Assembly: GCF_014694375.1 (NCBI RefSeq)
Contig: NZ_JAAUWW010000018.1
Coordinates: 1 to 64,000 of the forward strand
Reading direction: 5' to 3'
Source: Vibrio sp. S17_S38
GTDB taxonomy: Bacteria; Pseudomonadota; Gammaproteobacteria; Enterobacterales; Vibrionaceae
DNA length: 64,000 nt
Made by a program: the position numbers and the translations under genes. The notes beneath the pieces are model-generated. The model did no database searches and was not told the DNA's origin. It saw only the letters and a program-made list of their open reading frames with translations. This document shows, in pieces, positions 55,185 through 64,000 of the stretch. The stretch's first letter is position 1, and each line of letters opens with the position of its first letter.

Positions 55185-55592
55185 TTACTGCTTCGCTTGA
55201 GTGGCAATAGCAATTTTATTGATACCAGCACCTTTCGCTGCGTCCATCACTTCAACCACAGTGCCGTTATAAGCATGTTTATCCGCTTGAATCACTAAAC
55301 TGGCATCAGGATCATCCAGCGCCAATTTTTCGAGTGTGGCTTGAACGCGTTCCACATCCACACGGCGCTTATCAATATACACATCATTGCCTGCCGTGAT
55401 GGCGACAAAAATGCCGCTATTCTTTTGACTGGTTGAATGTGACGCTGCCGGGCGGTTAACTTCCACACCCGACTCATGTACAAACGAGCTGGTCACGATG
55501 AAGAAAATCAACATGATGAATACGATATCAAGCATCGAGGTTAAATCGACTTGTGCTTCTTCTTTTGCTTTTGTGGGACGAACTAATCTCAT
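55185..55592 (-). CDS. exbD: Biopolymer transport protein ExbD
   Basis: The 135-residue protein has one membrane helix with the conserved Asp (TSMLDIVFIMLIFFIV, Asp23) that carries protons in the ExbBD motor, and a periplasmic domain (about 45-135). It overlaps exbB by 4 bp and lies 13 bp before tonB. Confidence 0.94.
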   Translation of the reverse strand: MRLVRPTKAKEEAQVDLTSMLDIVFIMLIFFIVTSSFVHESGVEVNRPAASHSTSQKNSGIFVAITAGNDVYIDKRRVDVERVQATLEKLALDDPDASLVIQADKHAYNGTVVEVMDAAKGAGINKIAIATQAKQ

Positions 55593-56131
55593 TCGCCGCT
55601 CCTTAATTGTTGTTCTAAGTGCAAGGCTTTACGCGTTGTCACTTTAACTAATCGAGAATGTGCAAACATGCCAGCCAATGCTGCGACCATGCCTGCCATT
55701 GTAGGAAGGGTTGCCATTGAAATACCAGATGCCATCAGTTTTGGATCGCTGCTGCCAGAAACAGACATTAAATCAAATACCGCGATCATGCCTGTTACGG
55801 TGCCTAGCAAACCCAACATAGGGCACAAGCTCACGAGAACTTTTATCAAATCTAGATGTTGATTTAGCATCAAATTCGCTTGCTGTAACATGCCCTCTTT
55901 TTGGGCTAACGCGAACCATGAATCATGCTCATTGCGCAGCTTCCAACGCTCTACCCAACCTGCTTTAACATGCTGATAAGAGAAACTCAAAAATAGGATT
56001 CTCTCAATGATCAATAACCAACAAATAAAGACGACAGCAGCCAACCACCATAAAACTTGCCCACCACGGGACATAAATTCCCATAGTGTTGATGATAAAA
56101 GGTCAGGGAAATAACTTGCTAGCCAGGCCAT
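55589..56131 (-). CDS. exbB: MotA/TolQ/ExbB proton channel protein ExbB
   Basis: The 180-residue protein has three membrane helices (about 18-42, 100-122, 140-160) and the family signature LLGTVTGMIAVFDLMSVSGSSDPKLMASGISMATLPTMAGMVAALAG. With ExbD it forms the motor that energises TonB. It shares a single base with ttpC upstream and overlaps exbD by 4 bp. Confidence 0.94.
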   Translation of the reverse strand: MAWLASYFPDLLSSTLWEFMSRGGQVLWWLAAVVFICWLLIIERILFLSFSYQHVKAGWVERWKLRNEHDSWFALAQKEGMLQQANLMLNQHLDLIKVLVSLCPMLGLLGTVTGMIAVFDLMSVSGSSDPKLMASGISMATLPTMAGMVAALAGMFAHSRLVKVTTRKALHLEQQLRSGE

Positions 56132-57552
56132 TACGCACGAACCTGATCTGAGCTGTTATTGTCACGATTATGGTTATTAAGATTACATGAATCGGACTCT
56201 TTTTCTGCACGCTGAGCGACCAAGCTTACGCCTTGTTTTTCTAACGTATTACGAATGCTTTCCGCGCGGTTAGACAAAATATTGTGAGCAAGTAATAGAG
56301 GCATCGCGGCAACTAAGCCTAAAACCGTGGTGATCAATGCCATTGAAATCCCACCCGCCATTACTTTCGGATCACTATTGCCAAATTCAGTGATCACTTG
56401 GAAGGTTTCAATCATGCCCGTCACGGTACCCAATAAACCGAGCATTGGCGCTAATGCCGCAAACAATTTCAGCATCGATAAACCACGCTCAAGCCCTTGT
56501 TGTTCATCCAGAACACTTTCAAGTAAGCGTAGCTCTAATGATTCAACCGATTGTTTTTTCTCTTTTTGGTACACATTTAAAATGCGGCCTAATGGGTTAT
56601 CCGTTGGACTCTCAGGCTGTTTAAGCTGCGCTGAAATTTGTTGTTGAGTTTGCATCAACTTCACGCCACGGATCACGGCAATAACCAATCCGATAATAAG
56701 CAATGCCAAGATAATCTTTCCAACAATACCTGCTTGATCAATACGTTGCATCAAGGTTGGTTGGTTGGCAAATTGTGCTAATAGAACGCCACGAGTCGGG
56801 TCGAGTAATACCGATTCAGCACCCTCTTTTAAACTTTCAGTTAAGCTTTCTAAGCTAGGTGCATCAGAAGGCAGAGCTAGATAATTAGAAGCTTGCTGAC
56901 GAGTGAAATCCCAATGTAAATACCCCTGCGGCGAAACTAAACCGATGTCACCAAGGCGAAGCGCTGGCATTGTCGCCGTTTTACCATCGCCTTGTACGTA
57001 ATCAATTGAAACTGATTGTAATTGGCTACTGGTGGTGATTTTGTAGGTCATCGCTTGCCAAAGATCCGTTAGTAGCGGCAATGATGGTAATGCATCGGTA
57101 CTGATCACTTTATTAAGCTGAGTATCAAACGCTTTGCCTTTCTCGCCTAACAAAGAATCTTGATAGTTACTCTGAACTTCTTTTGCCGCCTGGCGCACTA
57201 CACCAAACAATTCACCTAAGCTGCCCGTTGCAAGCTGTAGATCCTTACTTTTTTGCGCAAGTATTTCTTCATTAGCTGCAAAAGTTTTACTCAGTTTTGC
57301 ATTTTCGGTTTCAATTTGAGCAAGCTGTTTGGCAAGTTGATTTCGCTTGGTTTGCAATGCCGCTCGTTGCTCTGCACTTAATGCGACACGCTGGCGATTA
57401 TGCGCATTCTCGGTAGTTTGTTCCGTTTTGGCTTTTGAGCTTAATGCTGCTAAATCATCAGCATTTGCGCTAAAACTGATGCTCGATACCGTGATCAATA
57501 ACGTCCCGATTAAGGCCGATTTTTTAATTATATTATTCATGAAAGCGATCAT
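56131..57552 (-). CDS. ttpC: TonB2-system protein TtpC (large ExbB-like protein)
   Basis: The 473-residue protein has a signal peptide (cleavage near ANADDL), a periplasmic coiled-coil region (about 60-125) and a C-terminal ExbB-like module with membrane helices (about 285-305, 370-390, 405-430) and the motif LLGTVTGMIETFQVITEFGNSDPKVMAGGISMALITTVLG. TtpC is the extra component that TonB2 systems of vibrios require for iron uptake. Start: the ATG at 57552 shares TAATG with the upstream gene, and an alternative ATG at 57540 would fit the signal peptide better. Confidence 0.92.
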   Translation of the reverse strand: MIAFMNNIIKKSALIGTLLITVSSISFSANADDLAALSSKAKTEQTTENAHNRQRVALSAEQRAALQTKRNQLAKQLAQIETENAKLSKTFAANEEILAQKSKDLQLATGSLGELFGVVRQAAKEVQSNYQDSLLGEKGKAFDTQLNKVISTDALPSLPLLTDLWQAMTYKITTSSQLQSVSIDYVQGDGKTATMPALRLGDIGLVSPQGYLHWDFTRQQASNYLALPSDAPSLESLTESLKEGAESVLLDPTRGVLLAQFANQPTLMQRIDQAGIVGKIILALLIIGLVIAVIRGVKLMQTQQQISAQLKQPESPTDNPLGRILNVYQKEKKQSVESLELRLLESVLDEQQGLERGLSMLKLFAALAPMLGLLGTVTGMIETFQVITEFGNSDPKVMAGGISMALITTVLGLVAAMPLLLAHNILSNRAESIRNTLEKQGVSLVAQRAEKESDSCNLNNHNRDNNSSDQVRA

Positions 57553-58415
57553 TATTTCGCCTCCTGTGTTTTATTTTCAGATACGGCTTTCACTTGGGTA
57601 ATGGAAAGTGGCAAGTTTAATAACGTTGGCGCTTGTTGTTTATTGGCTAACGCATAAGCTTTATTAATTTCAACTTGCTGACTACCATCAACAGCTTGCC
57701 ACTGATTCGATGATTGCGACCAAACCCACGTGTGCTGGGCATCTTTACTGCGAGCCAATAAACTAACACGGCCTAAATACAGAAGATCAACTTGGCGATT
57801 ATCGTTATCTGCTAACGTAATTTCGCCTGCATACGAACCCAGCTTGGTTCCATAATCAATCTCGACTTGATATGCCTCTAAAATTCGACGATATTTTTCT
57901 GCTTCTGAAATATCAGCACGCCCCATCAGTTGCTGCAAATCATCCAAGCGTTTTTCTCGGCTTGCCATGCGCACAGGCGTACCTTCATGGATGAGTTTTT
58001 TATAACCATCTAACATGTAGTACATCAAAGGCACCACACCTTGGCGGGTTTGAGCTATTTCTTCGATTTGAGATTGGGTAGCAACTTTCTCTTGTTCTTG
58101 TGAATCCACTAATTTTTTCAAATGCCTTTGATAGATGGATAGATTATCAATCTGAGCTTCCAGCTGTTCCACTTCTGCTTGAAGTTCAAAACTCTCATCT
58201 GAATTTTTATTGATACTCACTTGAGATGACTTAGCCACTTTATTGGTTTGAACTTCCGTGCTACGCGCGTTATCCAAACTATCTGCTTGAGCAGAAAATG
58301 CAGTCGTTAACCCCAAAAGAATAAGTGACGCTGTGGCGTATAGAGGAAGACGCGATTGTCTAACTGCCGATGATAAAGAAGAGTGTGAAGAACAAAAACA
58401 ACGAGAAAACCGCAT
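57552..58415 (-). CDS. DUF3450 periplasmic protein of the TonB2 operon
   Basis: The 287-residue protein has a signal sequence (cleavage near SAQADS), a long coiled coil (about 70-125, ELQAEVEQLEAQIDNLSIYQRHLKKLVDSQEQE) and a C-terminal beta-rich part. It matches the DUF3450 family, whose genes lead TonB2 clusters in vibrios. Its exact role is not known. It is the first gene of the seven-gene operon and has a Fur-like box upstream. Confidence 0.85.
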   Translation of the reverse strand: MRFSRCFCSSHSSLSSAVRQSRLPLYATASLILLGLTTAFSAQADSLDNARSTEVQTNKVAKSSQVSINKNSDESFELQAEVEQLEAQIDNLSIYQRHLKKLVDSQEQEKVATQSQIEEIAQTRQGVVPLMYYMLDGYKKLIHEGTPVRMASREKRLDDLQQLMGRADISEAEKYRRILEAYQVEIDYGTKLGSYAGEITLADNDNRQVDLLYLGRVSLLARSKDAQHTWVWSQSSNQWQAVDGSQQVEINKAYALANKQQAPTLLNLPLSITQVKAVSENKTQEAK

Positions 58416-58503
58416 GATAAGATCCGTATAAGTAAAAATTCAACCAATCAAAATTGGCCTTTCTTAGCGAATCTTCATTCTACCTGACCAGAACATGAAA
58501 GTT

Positions 58504-58522
58504 AATGATAATAATTACCATT
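58504..58522. promoter_or_regulatory. Fur box of the TonB2 operon
   Basis: AATGATAATAATTACCATT matches the palindromic Fur consensus with one deviation in the right arm. It lies about 90 bp upstream of the first gene of the TonB2 operon. Confidence 0.8.
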
Positions 58523-58599
58523 AAGAAATAAATTTACATTCTCTTGATATAAATCATTTTTATTTTCGAGTGTTCTACCTCATTCTAAAAACCAGATGT

Positions 58600-58630
58600 A
58601 AAAAAACCGCTAAACAAGTGTCAGCGGTTT
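58600..58630 (-). terminator. Terminator of gltX
   Basis: An 8-bp stem (AAACCGCT at 58604-58611, AGCGGTTT at 58623-58630) is followed by a T run on the minus strand, about 30 bp past the gltX stop. Confidence 0.85.
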
Positions 58631-58657
58631 CATCAATCAATAATACAAATGAGATTA

Positions 58658-60085
58658 TTACTGAGCGTTGGCTTCACGCTCCGAAATAAATGCTAATGCC
58701 ATTTTAATGCGAGAAACAACTCGTTCTTGGCCAATTAATTGCATTGTCGCATCAACCGATGGTGATTGACCGCCGCCCGTTACTGCAACACGCAATGGCA
58801 TACCAATTTTACCCATGCCAATTTCAAGCTCAGAACAAACAGCTTCAATTACGCCATGTAGGTTTTCTGTGCTCCAATCGTTTAGTGCTTCAAGTTTGCT
58901 AAGCGCTAATTCTAATGGCTCACGAGCAACACCACGCAAGTGTTTCTTGGCTGCACCCGCTTCAAACTCGGCAAAGTCTTCATAGAAGTAGCGAGATTGC
59001 TGCGCTAATTCAATCAAGGTATGGCAACGTTCACCGACCAATTGAATCACTTCTGTGATAGCAGGACCTTTTGCAAGGCTGATTTCTTGCGCATCTAAGT
59101 GCCATTGCAGATATTTAGCCACATATTCTGGCTCTGATGTTTTGATGTAATGATTATTGAGCCAAAGTAGTTTATCGGTATTAAAGGCCGATGCTGATTT
59201 ACTCACATTATCCAAGCTAAAGAATTCAATCATTTCCGCGGTTGAGAAGATTTCTTGGTCACCATGAGACCAACCTAAACGCACTAAGTAGTTATTCAAT
59301 GCATTCGGCAAATAACCTTCATCACGATATTGCATTACACTAACTGCGCCGTGACGTTTTGATAATTTAGCACCATCATCACCTAAGATCATCGCACAAT
59401 GAGCAAAGACAGGAACAGGTGCACCTAATGCGTGATAAATATTGATCTGACGTGGCGTATTGTTGATATGGTCTTCACCACGAACCACATGAGTGATCGC
59501 CATATCCCAGTCATCAACGACAACACAAAAATTATAAGTTGGTGCACCGTCAGTACGACGAATGATTAAATCATCCATTTGGCTATTGGCAATTTCAATG
59601 CGGCCACGGATTTGATCTTCAAAAACCACGCTACCTTCAGTTGGGTTGCGGAAACGGATCACGCATGGATCACCCTCTTTGGCTGCTTGATTTACCGCAA
59701 CAATCTTCGGATGATTAGCATCATAACGCGCCATTTCTTTATTTGCTTCTTGCTCTGCACGAATTTCATCAAGCAAATCTTTCGGTGCGTAGCATTTATA
59801 AGCTTTATCTTCAGCAAGCAATTGATCAACGACTTCATTGTAACGATCAAAACGTTTAGTTTGGTAGTAAGGACCTTCATCCCAATCCAAGCCCATCCAT
59901 TGCATGCCTTCTAAAATGGCATCGACTGCTGCTTGAGTTGAACGCTCAATATCAGTGTCTTCAATCCGTAAAACAAACTCACCACCTTGGCTTTTCGCGT
60001 ACAACCAAGAATAAAGCGCAGTACGAGCACCACCAACATGAAGATAGCCAGTTGGGCTAGGAGCAAAACGTGTTTTAACCGTCAT
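58658..60085 (-). CDS. gltX: Glutamyl-tRNA synthetase
   Basis: GltX charges tRNA-Glu with glutamate. It is a class I synthetase with the HIGH-equivalent HVGG in [20 protein letters not shown] and the KMSKS-equivalent KLSKRHG. The open frame runs back to 60193, but the ATG at 60085 has AAGG upstream and gives the usual [13 protein letters not shown] start and a 475-residue protein of normal length. The preceding 36 codons do not look like part of the family. It is an independent housekeeping unit with its own terminator. Confidence 0.97.
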   Translation of the reverse strand: MTVKTRFAPSPTGYLHVGGARTALYSWLYAKSQGGEFVLRIEDTDIERSTQAAVDAILEGMQWMGLDWDEGPYYQTKRFDRYNEVVDQLLAEDKAYKCYAPKDLLDEIRAEQEANKEMARYDANHPKIVAVNQAAKEGDPCVIRFRNPTEGSVVFEDQIRGRIEIANSQMDDLIIRRTDGAPTYNFCVVVDDWDMAITHVVRGEDHINNTPRQINIYHALGAPVPVFAHCAMILGDDGAKLSKRHGAVSVMQYRDEGYLPNALNNYLVRLGWSHGDQEIFSTAEMIEFFSLDNVSKSASAFNTDKLLWLNNHYIKTSEPEYVAKYLQWHLDAQEISLAKGPAITEVIQLVGERCHTLIELAQQSRYFYEDFAEFEAGAAKKHLRGVAREPLELALSKLEALNDWSTENLHGVIEAVCSELEIGMGKIGMPLRVAVTGGGQSPSVDATMQLIGQERVVSRIKMALAFISEREANAQ

Positions 60086-60256
60086 TAGAATTACCTTTTG
60101 AAACGTATACAAAGAAGAGTAGCCAAACCAATATAATGACTCAGAAAATAAGAACATTAATGTGATGGCGGTAAGTTGCGCATATTCTAACACTCAAAAC
60201 CAAACACTCAAATAGCAATACTTCGTTAACGTCATTCTGTCTTTATTCTTTCATAG

Positions 60257-60292
60257 AAAAAGGAAGATAGCCCATGTAGGAGATCTTCCTTT
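60257..60292 (-). terminator. Terminator of the ChiP-like porin gene
   Basis: A 10-bp stem (AAAGGAAGAT at 60259-60268, ATCTTCCTTT at 60283-60292) is followed by T residues on the minus strand, about 130 bp past the porin stop. A second hairpin without a T run lies at 60384-60413. Confidence 0.75.
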
Positions 60293-60423
60293 GATTTATA
60301 TACTCAAAATATAATGAGTATTTGCTATGTCCGTTTTTTAGTCTTGAAATTCGGTTTTTTAATCAAACATTGAAGATCAATATCAACCATGATTGCGGCC
60401 CTAACCATGGTTGAAAACGGCAA

Positions 60424-61947
60424 TTATTTAATACCAAATGGAATGGTTAGCGTCACTTTCAAATCGTTTTCATCATTGAATCCGTTTGAGTACACCACCC
60501 AATCTTTAGTATTGGAATCATTAACATAATGGGTATAGTAAATACCAAAATTAGCACCTTCAAGTGCCCCACTTTGGATGGCGTAGCTCACAAACGCACT
60601 ACCAGAGTATTCCACTAGATCGTCGGAGCCTTCCCATTCAGAACCAAACGCATATACACCGTTTAGACCCATAGTTAGACCTGGCGCACCAAGATCGGAA
60701 AGGTCGCGTTTCAACTCACCAAAGAAGCCAAGTTCGCCATCATGGTTGAAATCCGAACGGTTGTTCCACCAGATATCATACGCACCATTCGAACCACCGT
60801 AGGCTTCGGTCATGCGATAAGCTAAGTTGCCCACATTACCGCGAGTATCACTTGAATCAGCTGAAGTATAAGTGCTTTCTAAACGAAGATTATATTGACC
60901 AAAAGATTTCGCACTTAAGAATGCCAGTTGATAGGCAGTTTCATCATATTGATTATCATCATCAACCACATAAACTTGTGGAGACACATACCAACCACCA
61001 TCTGTATTCCATTTAAATTTGATATGGGCGTTTTTACGATCACCTTCCGTCAAACCGGCATAAGCCACATCAAGAAGCATTTGATCATTGATGGTGTAAC
61101 GCATACCGACAGAATAAACATCACCCGCATCTTCTGCTGTTGAGCCTGTTCCCGTACGGAAGGTGTATTGCTTTTTATACCAAGGTGCGCGGTATTTATC
61201 CGCATACGCAAAACCTAATTCTACAGGCCCAAAAGTCGCACCAATTTCGCCGCCTTCATAAGTACCCGCCGCATAAGACCAGTTAACGCCCAATGTTGAT
61301 GGTACGGATGGTTGGTAATAACCACCACGAGCCGTGACATGCTCACCCAATTTAAATTTCACCGCCGCAGTCTGGAATGCACCGCCGTTATCCGTACAAT
61401 CCGCCGCCCAAGTACCAGAACAACCAGTATTACTCCCCGGAGACATTTCATACGGGTTATTGACATTCCAAAAGTTCATTTCATGATCGGGAGAACCGTT
61501 ATTCCACATATCAAACGTGGTATAAACGTTCACATCCAAACCAACAACATCACTGATATAACCGGATTTAAAATCTAACCCTGCGTAAATAGTACCGTGA
61601 TCTAAGTTTGTATTCTTAGGAGTGTCTTTACCATTTACACCTCCATCGGCAGCAGCAGTACCAGCACGAGTACGATCTCGCATCCAGATATTAACCGCAC
61701 CGTTGATAGAGGCATCTTCCCAGAATCCACCTTCATAAGCTTTTTCTTCCACTCCTTGACCTGCAATAGAAGTGTCATTAGGCGCAACATCATCCGCAGC
61801 CATAGCGCTTGTGGAATATGTCGCCATACCAAACAAAATAGAAGAAACCGCCGTTCCAACTAATGTTTTATTAAACATAGATTTCGTGGGCATTGTCTTG
61901 GTAAGCACTCTCTTCGTGAACATCGCCTTCTTAAATATTTTTTTCAT
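60424..61947 (-). CDS. ChiP-like chitoporin, OprD family
   Basis: This is an outer membrane porin of 507 residues from the ATG at 61947 (AGGGA upstream; the frame extends to 61992 without good support). Segments GFWEDASINGAVNIWMRDR, HGTIYAGLDFKSGYISDVVGLDVN, AAVKFKLGEHVTARGGYYQPS and SYAAGTYEGGEIGATF follow E. coli ChiP (YbfM) and the OprD barrel family. It should let chito-oligosaccharides or similar sugars through the outer membrane. The signal sequence is unusual: about 20 residues rich in Lys with repeated K-x-M-F/P motifs precede a standard hydrophobic core ending SAMA. The substrate could differ from chitin sugars. Confidence 0.78.
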   Translation of the reverse strand: MKKIFKKAMFTKRVLTKTMPTKSMFNKTLVGTAVSSILFGMATYSTSAMAADDVAPNDTSIAGQGVEEKAYEGGFWEDASINGAVNIWMRDRTRAGTAAADGGVNGKDTPKNTNLDHGTIYAGLDFKSGYISDVVGLDVNVYTTFDMWNNGSPDHEMNFWNVNNPYEMSPGSNTGCSGTWAADCTDNGGAFQTAAVKFKLGEHVTARGGYYQPSVPSTLGVNWSYAAGTYEGGEIGATFGPVELGFAYADKYRAPWYKKQYTFRTGTGSTAEDAGDVYSVGMRYTINDQMLLDVAYAGLTEGDRKNAHIKFKWNTDGGWYVSPQVYVVDDDNQYDETAYQLAFLSAKSFGQYNLRLESTYTSADSSDTRGNVGNLAYRMTEAYGGSNGAYDIWWNNRSDFNHDGELGFFGELKRDLSDLGAPGLTMGLNGVYAFGSEWEGSDDLVEYSGSAFVSYAIQSGALEGANFGIYYTHYVNDSNTKDWVVYSNGFNDENDLKVTLTIPFGIK

Positions 61948-62522
61948 ATATAATCCCTGATTTTCTTTGTTTTTTTGATTATTAGCCTTCAATCATCCAG
62001 ACTGATTTCATGGCTCGTAATTACTAACGAAACTCAGCATGCCATCTTTTTTTGAACAAAAATCAAATCTATTTTTAAATACGACCACCTTCAAATTTAG
62101 GCAAATATAAAAACACATAACTCTTATAAAACAACAGATTAAGTCAATATAAAAAAACATCAACTAGGGAGGGATACGATAATGAGTAAGGATTTTTATC
62201 TTTTTTAAACTTTTTCGAGATCTTCATCACTCTGTATTCATAAATTTAAATATTCATTTAGACTCACAAACCATAAATTTTGAACTGTGCCACAGAATTT
62301 TCACTGTCAAAAACGTCAATAACCATTATATTCAATAAGTTAAACAAATTCAGAGTCATTAAATATGAATTCACCAATAGATAAAGTAGCGTTGATGCAC
62401 CTTATTAAATAAGCAGTAATTTAGATGATGGAAGTAGAGTAAATAAAGTGGAAGACATGCTTGACCATGACGCGATGGGAAGGTTTATAGTGTGGTTAGT
62501 TTGTTATTTAAGGACGTTATCT
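61948..62522. other. Intergenic region between the porin and copA
   Basis: This AT-rich 575-bp divergent control region contains the porin promoter at its left and the CueR-type copA promoter at 62461-62491. An 8-codon frame with a strong AGGGAGGGA Shine-Dalgarno (ATG 62182-62184, stop 62206-62208) is the only other signal; see findings. No tRNA or longer ORF was seen. Confidence 0.5.
62461..62491 (+). promoter_or_regulatory. CueR-type promoter of copA
   Basis: TTGACC at 62461-62466 and TATAGT at 62486-62491 are separated by 19 bp, the over-long spacer characteristic of MerR-family promoters. The spacer ends in GGGAAGGT, the right half of the CueR dyad; the left half (ACCATGAC) is degenerate. 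It lies about 30 bp upstream of the copA start. Confidence 0.8.
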
Positions 62523-64000
62523 ATGTTTCAATATCAACTTATTCTGACTGGTTTGAATTGTATGGGCTGCGCACGTAAAGCCGAAACCGCTCTAAACTCA
62601 GTGCCTAATACTCAAGTAAAAAACATCACCCCAACTGAAGCTACAGTTGCGAGTTCGGCCAGCTTATCGACGTTAAATCAAGCGTTAGATTCGCTAGGTT
62701 ATTACGCATCGCAACAACTGAACTTCTCTTTATCTGGACTCAGTTGTGGCCGTTGTGTCGCTAAGCTAAAAACAGCGTTTGACGAATGGGATAATATAGA
62801 TGACTTTCAAGTGGACAAAACAACACTTACTTTGCGCGGAAAAGTAGAAAGTACCGATGTCATTGCACAAGTAGAAGCGATTGGTTATCAAGCAAAACTA
62901 GTTGAAGAATTCACTATTGAACCGCCTATTATCGAACAACCCATCCCTGAAAAAAGCGCAATCATTGAACCAGGTTCGAGTTCTAAACAAGATAAATTAA
63001 CAACAGAGCCTCAAATTCAGCACAGCCGAGACAATAACGATACTGAAACTAGCTTACATTTTATTATTTCTGGTATGACTTGTGCCAGTTGTGTCTCGTC
63101 GGTTGAAAAATCCATCCAACAAGTAAATGGCGTTAGTAAAGTTCAAGTGAATCTGGCGGAACAAACCGCTTGGGTGACTGCGCCTTCTATTAAGATTGAT
63201 GAGACTCAAATCATCATTGACGCCGTTCACGCAGCAGGTTATCAAGCAGAACTCGTTATCGATGAAGCGAGTATGCGCGAGCAGCAACAGGCCACTTTCC
63301 AAAAAGCCTTAAAAACCAATAAAAACAATGCGATTGCAGGGCTTGTGATCGGAGCTCCATTAATGGCTTGGGGTGTTTTTGGTGGCAACATGATGATCCG
63401 TAATACCATGGATCAAATGACATGGGGCGCGATAGGGTTACTCTGCCTGTGGTTACTGGCCACTGCTGGACGCCCATTTTTCGCCAATGCGTGGCAAGCA
63501 CTGCAACATAAACGCGCAACCATGGATACGCTAGTCGCATTAGGTACTGGGGCGGCGTGGTTTTATTCCATGCTCGTTGTCATTATTCCGATGTGGTTTC
63601 CAGCGCAGGCAAGACATGTATATTTTGAAGCCAGCGCCATGATCATTGGTTTAATTTCGCTTGGTCATTATATTGAAGCAAAAGCCAAAGCACGCACCAC
63701 TCAATCACTACAAGCTTTAATCGATCTTCAACCAAAAACGGCAATCGTTATTATTGAGGGATCAGAAACTACACTAGCAGTCGAAAAAATTACCGCAGGC
63801 ATGCACATTCGAGTCCGCCCCGGTCAACAAATTCCTGTCGATGGTAAAGTTGTGCAAGGTGAGTCTTATATTAATGAATCCATGCTCACTGGCGAGCCAA
63901 TGGCAACCCATAAACAAATTGATGATGTCGTTTTTACTGGCACGATTAACCAAGATGGCAGCTTAATAGTAGAAGCAACGATGGTTGGATCTCACACTAC
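62523..64000 (+). CDS. copA: Copper-exporting P1B-type ATPase CopA (5' part)
   Basis: CopA pumps Cu(I) from the cytoplasm. The visible 492 codons hold three N-terminal metal-binding (HMA) domains, with GLNCMGC (Cys13, Cys16), GLSCGRC (Cys75, Cys78) and GMTCASC (Cys187, Cys190). The first membrane helices follow (from about residue 220), then the actuator domain with the TGEP motif in ESMLTGEPM. The CPC ion-binding and DKTG phosphorylation motifs lie beyond the window end. A charged linker of about 50 residues separates HMA2 and HMA3. The CueR-type promoter upstream fits copper induction. The reading frame is intact to position 64000. Confidence 0.95.
   Translation, partial: MFQYQLILTGLNCMGCARKAETALNSVPNTQVKNITPTEATVASSASLSTLNQALDSLGYYASQQLNFSLSGLSCGRCVAKLKTAFDEWDNIDDFQVDKTTLTLRGKVESTDVIAQVEAIGYQAKLVEEFTIEPPIIEQPIPEKSAIIEPGSSSKQDKLTTEPQIQHSRDNNDTETSLHFIISGMTCASCVSSVEKSIQQVNGVSKVQVNLAEQTAWVTAPSIKIDETQIIIDAVHAAGYQAELVIDEASMREQQQATFQKALKTNKNNAIAGLVIGAPLMAWGVFGGNMMIRNTMDQMTWGAIGLLCLWLLATAGRPFFANAWQALQHKRATMDTLVALGTGAAWFYSMLVVIIPMWFPAQARHVYFEASAMIIGLISLGHYIEAKAKARTTQSLQALIDLQPKTAIVIIEGSETTLAVEKITAGMHIRVRPGQQIPVDGKVVQGESYINESMLTGEPMATHKQIDDVVFTGTINQDGSLIVEATMVGSHT

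Noticed and set aside
60086..60193. 36-codon N-terminal extension of gltX
   Set aside because: The family begins at [13 protein letters not shown], which has its own ribosome binding site; the extension has no match to the family.
60384..60413. Hairpin CAACCATG/CATGGTTG as the porin terminator
   Set aside because: No T run follows on either strand; the hairpin at 60257-60292 is the better candidate.

Overview
The window is one stretch of a low-GC gammaproteobacterial chromosome, most probably Vibrionaceae. The evidence is gene content and order: a TonB2-type energy module with TtpC and a DUF3450 protein, an ECF sigma/DUF3379 pair beside fadL, a fhuACDB-type locus, a complete ccmABCDEFGHI operon, and Vibrio-style intergenic repeats. 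I cannot name a species from sequence alone. No plasmid, phage or CRISPR signal was seen.

Layout. Positions 1-102 are the end of an IS21-family insertion sequence that has cut a secreted hydrolase gene (67-747, minus). The next 22 kb keep the order of the enterobacterial block aroC-prmB-smrB-sixA-fadJ-fadI-fadL-mlaA, with two insertions. The first (4.6-14.6 kb) holds a sugar-binding protein/histidine kinase/response regulator operon, a glucose-type PTS EIICB, an M16 zinc protease and a GH20 hexosaminidase. The second (18.6-19.9 kb) holds an ECF sigma factor and its likely anti-sigma factor. FadR-like operators lie upstream of both fadIJ and fadL.

Positions 22.6-29.9 kb are the cytochrome c maturation operon (ccmA to ccmI, minus strand). 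A DUF2254 membrane protein, tRNA-Arg(CCU) and an ABC exporter follow.

From 34 to 58.4 kb most genes serve iron uptake. They include two TonB-dependent siderophore receptors, a FhuCDB hydroxamate importer, a second binding protein/FecCD permease/ATPase set, a FhuF-like ferric reductase, an MFS transporter and two paralogous alpha/beta-hydrolase-like proteins. An AraC regulator closes the seven-gene TonB2 operon (DUF3450-ttpC-exbB-exbD-tonB-TPR-araC). Fur-like boxes precede several of these units, so they probably form one Fur regulon: receptors import ferric siderophores with TonB2 energy, the ABC systems carry them across the inner membrane and the reductase releases iron. A PheC-like periplasmic protein and the Hsp70-like YegD lie within this region.

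The right end has gltX, a ChiP-like (OprD family) porin and the first 1.48 kb of a three-HMA-domain CopA copper ATPase behind a CueR-type promoter; copA runs off the window.

The least ordinary observations are the permease-less GtsA-like binding protein coupled to a two-component system, the 7-bp-period CTAG arrays that seem to supply the ribosome binding sites of fhuD and fhuB, the 9-bp minisatellite that builds a signal peptide, and the tandem hydrolase-like pair next to the iron transporter.
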